From: Roseibium porphyridii | GTDB lineage: Bacteria > Pseudomonadota > Alphaproteobacteria > Rhizobiales > Stappiaceae | DNA: 64,000 bases | NCBI RefSeq assembly: GCF_026191725.2 | Contig: NZ_CP120863.1 | Span: forward strand, 1,282,001-1,346,000 | Direction of reading: 5' to 3' | Shown here: positions 57,655-64,000 of the stretch, piece after piece | Position numbering within the stretch: the first letter of the stretch is position 1 | Layout: every line of letters begins with the position of its first letter | Notes under the pieces: model-generated | The model's database searches: none | What the model was told of the DNA's origin: nothing | Seen by the model: only the letters and a program-made list of their open reading frames with translations | Position numbers and translations under genes: made by a program

Positions 57655-60546
57655 ATGCTTAGGAAAAAGACCAATGGGGTTGCGCGACGCCCCCAAGGTG
57701 CAAGTATCCTCAGAGACGCTGCACATAAATCGGTAGACCGCAGAACCTTCCTCAAAGGCTCCGGTATCGCCGCAGGCGGCTTGGCCGCTATTACCGCCAC
57801 AGGCGGAACTGTTACCAAAGCTCAGGCGCAATCTTCTGATGAAGCCGTCAATTTGGTGAAATCGGTTTGCACCCACTGTTCAGTCGGTTGCACCGTGATT
57901 GCCGAAGTGAAGAACGGTGTCTGGACCGGCCAAGAGCCGGGTTGGGACAGCCCGTTCAATCTCGGCGCCCATTGCGCCAAGGGAGCTGCGGTTCGCGAAC
58001 ACGCTCACGGAGAGCGCCGTCTTAAATATCCTATGAAAAAGGAAGGCGGAGAGTGGAAGCGCATCAGCTGGGATGAGGCGATCAACGAGATCGGCGACCA
58101 GATGATGAAAATCCGCGACGAAAGCGGACCGGACAGTGTTTATTGGCTGGGATCAGCCAAGCACAACAACGAACAGGCTTATCTGTTCCGCAAATTCGCG
58201 GCCTACTGGGGCACCAACAATGTCGACCACCAGGCCCGTATCTGTCACTCGACCACGGTTGCCGGCGTAGCGAACACATGGGGCTACGGCGCCATGACCA
58301 ACAGCTACAACGACATCCATAATTCCAAGGCGATCTTCATTATCGGCGGCAACCCTGCGGAGGCCCATCCGGTCTCGCTGTTGCACGTCCTGCGCGCCAA
58401 GGAACAGAACAATGCGCCGGTGATCGTTTGCGATCCGCGCTTTACCCGTACGGCGGCTCATGCCGACGAATTTGTGCGCTTCCGTCCGGGGACGGACGTT
58501 GCCCTCGTCTGGGGCATTTTGTGGCACATCTTCGACAATGGCTGGGAAGACAAAGAGTTCATCCGCACCCGCGTGTGGGGCATGGACCAGATCCGTGAAG
58601 AGGTTGCTAAATGGACGCCCGACGAAGTCGAGCGTGTGACGGGCACACCTGGAAGCCAGCTGAAACGAGTGGCCAGAACGCTTGCCAACAACCGTCCGGG
58701 CACCGTGATCTGGTGCATGGGTGGTACGCAGCACACCAACGGCAACAACAATACGCGCGCTTACTGCGTGTTACAGCTTGCTCTTGGCAACATGGGCACT
58801 AGCGGTGGTGGAACCAACATCTTCCGCGGCCACGACAACGTTCAGGGTGCGACCGACCTCGGCGTTCTCAGCCATACGTTGCCCGGTTACTACGGGCTGA
58901 GCGCAGGCGCATGGGGTCACTGGTCCCGCGTCTGGGGTGAGGATCTCGATTGGCTGAAAGGCCAATTTGCCACCACGACAGGTGCCGATGGCAAAGAAAA
59001 GAACCTCATGAACCTGACGGGTATTCCGGTCAGCCGCTGGATTGACGGTGTGCTGGAGGATCCGGCGAATACCGACCAGCCCAATGCGGTTCGGGCCATG
59101 GTGCTTTGGGGGCATGCCCCGAACTCCCAGACCCGTATGGTCGAAATGAAGAAGGCCATGGAACAACTGGATACGCTGGTCGTGATCGACCCCTATCCGA
59201 CTGTTTCAGCCGTGCTGCATGACCGCACGGACGGCGTCTATCTTCTGCCGGCCTGTACCCAGTTCGAAACCCGTGGGTCCGTGACCGCGTCAAACCGCTC
59301 GCTGCAGTGGCGTGACAAGGTAGTCGATCCTCTGTTCGAGAGCCTGCCTGACGAAGTGATCATGGCAAAGTTCGCGAACAAGTTCGGCTGGGGCGACCGG
59401 CTCTTCCGGAACATCGAAATGGATGATCCGGAAACACCGAACGTCGAGAGCATCACCCGCGAATTCAACGGCGGTCTTTGGACAATCGGCTATACCGGCC
59501 AGTCGCCAGAGCGCATCAAGTCGCACATGGCAAACCAGCACACATTCGACCGGACGACGCTTCAGGCAGTCGGCGGCCCGAATGACGGCGAATACTACGG
59601 TATGCCGTGGCCGTGCTGGGGTACCGCGGACATGAAACATCCGGGCACACCAAACCTCTACGACATGTCCAAGCCTGTCGCAGAAGGCGGACTGTGCTTC
59701 CGTGCGCGCTTCGGCGTGGAGCGGGACGGCGACAATCTGCTCGCTGACGGTGTTTCCAATCCGGGTGCGGAAATCCAGGACGGTTATCCCGAGTTCACGA
59801 TGCAGATGCTCATGGACCTCGGGTGGGACGGCGATCTGACCGACGAAGAACGTGCGTCGATCGAAGGTGTTGCCGGTCCGAAGACCAACTGGAAAACCGA
59901 CCTGTCCGGCGGTATTCAGCGGGTGGCTATCAAGCATGGCTGTGCTCCGTTCGGTAACGCCAAGGCCCGTGCGGTCGTCTGGACGTTCCCGGATCCGGTG
60001 CCGCTCCATCGCGAGCCGCTCTACACGAACCGCAGGGATCTGGTGGCAGATTATCCGACCTATGAGGACCGGAAATTCTACCGCCTGCCGACGCTTTATG
60101 CGTCCATCCAGAAGCAGGACTTCTCCAAGGACTATCCAATTGTCCTGACGTCCGGCCGACTGGTGGAATACGAAGGTGGCGGTGACGAAACCCGTTCGAA
60201 CCCGTGGCTCGCCGAGCTGCAACAGGACATGTTCGTCGAAATCAATCCGCGAGATGCCAACAATCTCGGGGTGCGTGACGGTGCGCAGGTCTGGGTTGAA
60301 GGTCCGGAGGGTGGCAAGGTCAAAGTCATGGCCATGGTGACTGAAAGGGTCGGTGAGGGCGTTGCCTTCATGCCGTTCCACTTCGGTGGCCATTTCCAGG
60401 GCGAAGATCAACGCTCCAAGTATCCGAAGGGTGCAGACCCGTATGTCCTTGGCGAGAGCACGAACACGGCTCAAACCTACGGCTACGATTCAGTGACCCA
60501 GATGCAGGAGACCAAAGCCACACTCTGCAAGATCTCGGCAGCGTAA
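57655..60546 (+). CDS. fdhA: Formate dehydrogenase catalytic subunit (FdhA)
   Basis: A 963-residue Mo/W-bis-MGD enzyme. The Tat motif DRRTFLKGSG is at residues 28-37, so it is periplasmic. The 4Fe-4S ligands are Cys72, Cys75, Cys79 and Cys107. The metal ligand is Cys197 in RICHSTTVAGVANTWG, next to His198. The cysteine codon is TGT, so this is not a selenoprotein. The C-terminal domain has VLTSGRLVEYEGGGDETRSNPWLAEL. It oxidises formate to CO2 and passes electrons to FdhB. Confidence 0.95.
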   Translation: MLRKKTNGVARRPQGASILRDAAHKSVDRRTFLKGSGIAAGGLAAITATGGTVTKAQAQSSDEAVNLVKSVCTHCSVGCTVIAEVKNGVWTGQEPGWDSPFNLGAHCAKGAAVREHAHGERRLKYPMKKEGGEWKRISWDEAINEIGDQMMKIRDESGPDSVYWLGSAKHNNEQAYLFRKFAAYWGTNNVDHQARICHSTTVAGVANTWGYGAMTNSYNDIHNSKAIFIIGGNPAEAHPVSLLHVLRAKEQNNAPVIVCDPRFTRTAAHADEFVRFRPGTDVALVWGILWHIFDNGWEDKEFIRTRVWGMDQIREEVAKWTPDEVERVTGTPGSQLKRVARTLANNRPGTVIWCMGGTQHTNGNNNTRAYCVLQLALGNMGTSGGGTNIFRGHDNVQGATDLGVLSHTLPGYYGLSAGAWGHWSRVWGEDLDWLKGQFATTTGADGKEKNLMNLTGIPVSRWIDGVLEDPANTDQPNAVRAMVLWGHAPNSQTRMVEMKKAMEQLDTLVVIDPYPTVSAVLHDRTDGVYLLPACTQFETRGSVTASNRSLQWRDKVVDPLFESLPDEVIMAKFANKFGWGDRLFRNIEMDDPETPNVESITREFNGGLWTIGYTGQSPERIKSHMANQHTFDRTTLQAVGGPNDGEYYGMPWPCWGTADMKHPGTPNLYDMSKPVAEGGLCFRARFGVERDGDNLLADGVSNPGAEIQDGYPEFTMQMLMDLGWDGDLTDEERASIEGVAGPKTNWKTDLSGGIQRVAIKHGCAPFGNAKARAVVWTFPDPVPLHREPLYTNRRDLVADYPTYEDRKFYRLPTLYASIQKQDFSKDYPIVLTSGRLVEYEGGGDETRSNPWLAELQQDMFVEINPRDANNLGVRDGAQVWVEGPEGGKVKVMAMVTERVGEGVAFMPFHFGGHFQGEDQRSKYPKGADPYVLGESTNTAQTYGYDSVTQMQETKATLCKISAA

Positions 60547-60558
60547 GGAGGATATGTA

Positions 60559-61164
60559 ATGCCACTTGGACAAGCGAGGGCTAAGTTCCTTTGTGACGCT
60601 GAGCGTTGCATTGAGTGCAATGCCTGTGTGACTGCCTGTAAGAATGAGCATGAGGTGCCCTGGGGTATCAACCGCCGCCGCGTTGTGACCATCAATGATG
60701 GCAAGCCCGGCGAAAGGTCGATCTCGGTCGCCTGCATGCACTGCTCGGACGCGCCCTGCATGGCGGTGTGCCCGGTCGACTGTTTCTACCAGAATGAAGA
60801 AGGTGTGGTCCTGCACTCGAAGGACCTTTGCATTGGCTGCGGCTATTGCTTCTACGCCTGTCCCTTCGGTGCACCGCAATTCCCGCAAGCGGGCAATTTC
60901 GGATCGCGCGGCAAGATGGACAAGTGCACCTTCTGTGCTGGTGGACCAGAAGAAACACATTCAACCGCAGAATTCTCAAAATACGGCAGCAACCGTATTG
61001 CGGAAGGCAAGCTGCCGCTCTGCGCGGAAATGTGTTCCACCAAAGCGTTGTTGGCAGGCGACGGCGATGTCGTTTCCGCCATCTACCGCGAGCGCGTTGT
61101 CGCACGTGGTTTCGGCTCCGGTGCCTGGGGCTGGGGCAGCGCTTACGGTCGGCAAGGCGGTTGA
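60559..61164 (+). CDS. fdhB: Formate dehydrogenase iron-sulfur subunit (FdhB)
   Basis: A 201-residue electron-transfer subunit. The four-cluster cysteine pattern is present: CIECNACVTACKNEH, CMHCSDAPCMAVCPVDC, CIGCGYCFYACPFGAP and CTFCAGG with CAEMCSTKA. It has no own export signal, so it is probably carried across with FdhA. The ATG lies 12 bases after the fdhA stop, after AAGGAGGATATGTA. Confidence 0.93.
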   Translation: MPLGQARAKFLCDAERCIECNACVTACKNEHEVPWGINRRRVVTINDGKPGERSISVACMHCSDAPCMAVCPVDCFYQNEEGVVLHSKDLCIGCGYCFYACPFGAPQFPQAGNFGSRGKMDKCTFCAGGPEETHSTAEFSKYGSNRIAEGKLPLCAEMCSTKALLAGDGDVVSAIYRERVVARGFGSGAWGWGSAYGRQGG

Positions 61165-61297
61165 TCGATTTTGGTATCGCCTGCCGGCCTGAACTGGCGG
61201 GGCAGGTGAGCCATTGCGATCGACATGAAAAAGTTGGACTGGGGCGGCAACTGTGCCGCCCTGTCTGTCTTCAGTGATGGAACGTGTGAGGATGGTT

Positions 61298-62503
61298 ATG
61301 AAACGCCTGGTGCTGGCATTCGTGGTTCTTTTCGGGCTCCTTTCGCCGGGTGTTGCACAAGACCAGCAACCACCTGCAGACCGCAGCGCGACCGGCGGTG
61401 CGCAAACTCTGGAAGACATTCTGAAACGGCAACGCGGCGAGAAAATCGACAGCGATTTCAGGCGCAACGCGACCGGAGATCCAGATACTGCAGCTGGTAT
61501 CTCCTCGCAGCTCGGCACACTTGGCGGTGTGTCCGATCCAGAACTCTGGCGCGCCCTCAGGTATGGGTCCGCGGATATCAAGGTGTCGTCAGGTGGCGAG
61601 GAAGCAACCGTCCTGATGCAGGACGGCGGAATGCGTTGGCTGGCTTTCCGTGAAGGGCCACTGGCCACTTATGGCTCGTATCTTCTGGGCGCTACCGTTT
61701 TGTTGCTGGGTCTCTTCTATCTCTTACGAGGTCGTATCCGCATCGATGGCGAAAAGACCGGTCAGACGATCACGCGTTTCAAGGCGATTGAACGTTTTGG
61801 GCATTGGCTCCTTGCAGGATCGTTCATACTGCTGGCGATCACCGGGCTGATAACATTGTTCGGTCGCTTTGCGGTTATTCCTTTGATCGGCAAGGAAGCT
61901 TACGCACCTGTCGCGCTTGCCTCAAAATGGATCCACAACAACGTTGCCTGGGCCTTCATGCTTGGGCTCGTGATGGTGTTCGTGATGTGGGTGGTGCACA
62001 ACATTCCCAATAAGACGGACCTCAAATGGATCGCCGTTGGCGGGGGACTGCTGAAAAAGGGTGTTCATCCGCCAGCCAAGAAGTTCAATTTCGGCCAGAA
62101 GATGATCTTCTGGGGGGTGATTGTCCTTGGTGCCTCCATATCGGCTTCGGGGATCTCACTGCTGTTCCCATTTGAATTTCCGATGTTCGCCAAGACTTTT
62201 GAGATCCTTAATGCGACTGGATTGCCGCAGCTTGTCGGCCTCGGTGTTCTGCCGACGGCGCTTGCCCCGCATGAGGAAATGCAGTTCGCGCAACTGTGGC
62301 ATGCCATTGTCGCGTTCCTGATGATGGCGATGATCCTTGCACATATCTACATCGGATCCGTCGGCATGGAAGGCGCATACGACGCCATGGGGTCGGGCGA
62401 AGTCGAATTGCAGTGGGCCCGCGAACACCACGGACTTTGGGTTCAGGAAGTTGAAGACGCGGAAAAGACCGCTGAAGCCAAGAACGCGGTTCCCGCGGAA
62501 TAG
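61298..62503 (+). CDS. fdhC: Formate dehydrogenase cytochrome b subunit (FdhC)
   Basis: A 401-residue membrane subunit that anchors the complex and reduces quinone. A cleavable signal (MKRLVLAFVVLFGLLSPG) is followed by about 110 periplasmic residues and then four or more helices with haem-ligand histidines (for example FGHWLLAGSFI, KWIHNNVAWAF and WHAIVAFLMMAMILAHIYIG). The ATG at 61298 has GAGG six bases upstream; other in-frame starts lie within 45 bases. The N-terminal extension is longer than in E. coli-type subunits. Confidence 0.92.
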   Translation: MKRLVLAFVVLFGLLSPGVAQDQQPPADRSATGGAQTLEDILKRQRGEKIDSDFRRNATGDPDTAAGISSQLGTLGGVSDPELWRALRYGSADIKVSSGGEEATVLMQDGGMRWLAFREGPLATYGSYLLGATVLLLGLFYLLRGRIRIDGEKTGQTITRFKAIERFGHWLLAGSFILLAITGLITLFGRFAVIPLIGKEAYAPVALASKWIHNNVAWAFMLGLVMVFVMWVVHNIPNKTDLKWIAVGGGLLKKGVHPPAKKFNFGQKMIFWGVIVLGASISASGISLLFPFEFPMFAKTFEILNATGLPQLVGLGVLPTALAPHEEMQFAQLWHAIVAFLMMAMILAHIYIGSVGMEGAYDAMGSGEVELQWAREHHGLWVQEVEDAEKTAEAKNAVPAE

Positions 62504-62516
62504 GCCTCAGAGCGGG

Positions 62517-63884
62517 ATGTCTGGCTGTCAATCAACCGTGCCGAAAGTGAAGCTCTGCCAACCTGCCTTTTTGCAGAGCGCTTTTGGGCTGCTTGTCTTG
62601 CTGGCAGCAGGCGCGGCCAGTGCCGCCGAATTCGAAACCCTGAAGGGACATGGCGGACCGGTGATGGACATCGCGGTTTCGGAAGAAACGGGAACTGTCG
62701 CGACAGCAAGTTTCGACAATTCCGTTGCGGTTTGGTCCAAACGTGAACCACGCTGGCTGGACGGCCATGAAGCGGCGGTGAAAGTCGTTGCATTTGTTGA
62801 TGGCAAGACCGCGGTTTCAGCAGGTGACGACAACGATCTCCTGCTTTGGAACATCGAAGATGGCTCGTCCAGACGTCTGGAAGGGCATACGGCCAAGATC
62901 ATGGGGCTCGCCGTTTCTCCGGACAAGAAGTTCGTGGCCAGTGCCAGTTGGGACACCCGCATTGGTCTCTGGCCCGTAGATGGCGGTGAGCCGGTTTATT
63001 TGAACGGTCATGCGTCGGGTGTAAACGCAGTCGCATTTTCTGCCGATGGCAAAAGGCTATATTCGGCGTCTGTCGATGGTTCCATAAAACTTTGGGATCT
63101 TGAGAAAAGACAGGAAGCACGGGTCATCGACCGCAATGGTTTCGGTATCAATGTGTTTGCTGTCGGAGGCGAAACGAACGGTAGGGAAACCTGGCTTGCC
63201 TACGGGACTCAGGACGGGGTAACCCGGATCGTCGACATCGAAACCGGTGAACGACTGCGAGATTTCTCGTTTGAGCGCAGGCCCATTCTGGCGATTGATC
63301 TCAGCCATGACGGTACAAAGCTTGCGACGGGAGACGGCCATGGATACATCACCGTTGTTGATACGAGATCCTGGGCAATAGAGACGGATTTCAGAGCGGC
63401 TCTGAAAGGCCCAATCTGGGCATTGGCCTTTTCCAGGAGCGGCGACGTGCTGCATGCTGGCGGCATTGAAAATATCGTTTACTCTTGGCCTTTAGCGGAT
63501 CTGTCTTCGGCGGAACCGATGGCGTCCAAAACGCCTGATTTCCTAAAAAAGCCGGAAGAAATGTCCAACGGTGAGCGTCAATTCGCGCGCAAGTGTTCCA
63601 TTTGCCATGCGCTTGGAGCGGAGGGCGAACGCAAGGCGGGGCCGACCCTTTATAATGTGTTTGGCCGTCAGGCAGGCACATTGCCTGGCTACTCATACTC
63701 TGAAACCCTGACCGGGTCTGATATTGTCTGGTCAGAAAAGACTATCGATCAACTGTTCCTGGACGGGCCAGACCACTATATTCCAGGCTCCAAGATGCCG
63801 ATGCAACGAATTGTACGGCGGGAAGACCGGAGTGATCTGATCGACTACCTCAAAAGGGCCACTTCTGAAGGAGAAGACCAATGA
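62517..63884 (+). CDS. WD40 repeat/cytochrome c fusion
   Basis: A 455-residue exported protein. A signal-like segment (FGLLVLLAAGAASAAEF) precedes WD40-type repeats from about residue 35 to 330 (LKGHGGPVMDIAVSEETG, LDGHEAAVKVVAF, LEGHTAKIMGLAVSPDKK, LNGHASGVNAVAFSADGK). A cytochrome c domain follows, with haem motif C360-SIC-H364 and Met-rich SKMPMQ as the likely sixth ligand. It overlaps the next gene (ATGA). It may carry electrons or sense the enzyme. Confidence 0.85.
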   Translation: MSGCQSTVPKVKLCQPAFLQSAFGLLVLLAAGAASAAEFETLKGHGGPVMDIAVSEETGTVATASFDNSVAVWSKREPRWLDGHEAAVKVVAFVDGKTAVSAGDDNDLLLWNIEDGSSRRLEGHTAKIMGLAVSPDKKFVASASWDTRIGLWPVDGGEPVYLNGHASGVNAVAFSADGKRLYSASVDGSIKLWDLEKRQEARVIDRNGFGINVFAVGGETNGRETWLAYGTQDGVTRIVDIETGERLRDFSFERRPILAIDLSHDGTKLATGDGHGYITVVDTRSWAIETDFRAALKGPIWALAFSRSGDVLHAGGIENIVYSWPLADLSSAEPMASKTPDFLKKPEEMSNGERQFARKCSICHALGAEGERKAGPTLYNVFGRQAGTLPGYSYSETLTGSDIVWSEKTIDQLFLDGPDHYIPGSKMPMQRIVRREDRSDLIDYLKRATSEGEDQ

Positions 63885-64000
63885 AGGCAATGCTGCTGGC
63901 ATTTGTTGCAACCGCAGTGATTGCAGTTGGAGCAAGCCTGACCCTGGATCGAATGGGCTATTCCAGCGCTCAACAGGCAACAGGCTCATCCGTACGTTTA
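63881..64000 (+). CDS. Start of an exported protein, cut by the window end
   Basis: Forty codons are visible, beginning MKAMLLAFVATAVIAVGAS, a signal peptide or anchor. The ATG overlaps the stop of the WD40-cytochrome c gene, so it belongs to the formate dehydrogenase operon. The rest of the gene is outside the window, and no function can be assigned. Confidence 0.7.
   Translation, partial: MKAMLLAFVATAVIAVGASLTLDRMGYSSAQQATGSSVRL

Noticed and set aside
58231..58260. Possible selenocysteine site in FdhA
   Set aside because: The metal-ligand codon in RICHSTTV is TGT (Cys), with no in-frame TGA in the gene.
59290..60474. 394-codon frame antisense to fdhA
   Set aside because: Shadow of the formate dehydrogenase gene; no motif of its own.
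1..64000. tRNA, rRNA, CRISPR arrays, insertion sequences, integrases
   Set aside because: I saw no cloverleaf, repeat-spacer array, transposase motif or attachment-site duplication on reading both strands.

Overview
The window reads as chromosomal DNA of a metabolically versatile alphaproteobacterium. The best guess is a marine Stappiaceae/Rhodobacterales-type organism (Roseibium/Labrenzia-like). This is inferred from many ABC and TRAP importers, a GlpSTPQUV-type glycerol importer, DUF6494/DUF6505 proteins beside a formate dehydrogenase, and alphaproteobacterial codon use. I see no insertion sequence, integrase, CRISPR array, rRNA or tRNA.

Layout. 0.1-7.2 kb: a reverse-strand family-3-like binding protein, a complete branched-chain-amino-acid-type ABC importer (SBP, two permeases, two ATPases), and an extended SDR reductase. 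7.7-13.7 kb: a six-gene importer matching the glycerol system GlpV-S-T-P-Q-U. 13.8-15.4 kb: a BlaI-type repressor with an M56 membrane metallopeptidase. 15.6-16.7 kb: a cytosolic SGNH hydrolase. 17.1-22.4 kb: a NAD-reducing [NiFe] hydrogenase operon hoxFUYH plus its maturation protease, preceded by an FNR/FixK-type box. 22.4-28.4 kb: a tightly overlapping reverse-strand operon with an amphi-Trp protein, two phosphatases, an HprK-related kinase, an ATP-grasp enzyme and a PhoU-like/APH-like fusion. It resembles the uncharacterised GAK gene set. 28.9-31.3 kb: a GH4 glycosidase with a divergent AraC regulator.

31.3-40.6 kb: an RpiR regulator with clear operators, divergent from an operon of N-formylglutamate-amidohydrolase-like protein, TRAP transporter, glutamine-synthetase-like ligase, aldehyde dehydrogenase and iron alcohol dehydrogenase. 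This set suggests a gamma-glutamylated route for an amino alcohol. 40.6-42.0 kb: a compact cassette with its own promoter, a structured leader containing a 32-codon ORF, an intrinsic terminator and then a T4 Rnl1-type RNA ligase. The ligase coding sequence holds a perfect 16-bp hairpin across its active-site motif. 42.0-49.6 kb: AraC regulator/hydrolase pair, TetR-controlled NmrA-like protein with carbonic anhydrase, a small membrane protein, a PhzF-like protein and polyphosphate kinase 2.

49.9-64.0 kb: a large formate dehydrogenase locus. It has a reverse-strand accessory operon (DUF6494, Mrp, lipoate/biotin-ligase-like, DUF6505), a binding-protein/cytochrome c fusion, a multi-ferredoxin protein, DUF3305, DUF3306, a TorD-like chaperone, a small Tat protein, FdhA, FdhB, FdhC, a WD40-cytochrome c fusion and the start of one more exported protein cut by the window end. 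With the hydrogenase, it points to use of H2 and formate as supplementary electron donors.

Gene starts were chosen by ribosome-binding site, signal peptide and family length. Functions come from motif recognition by eye, with no database search.
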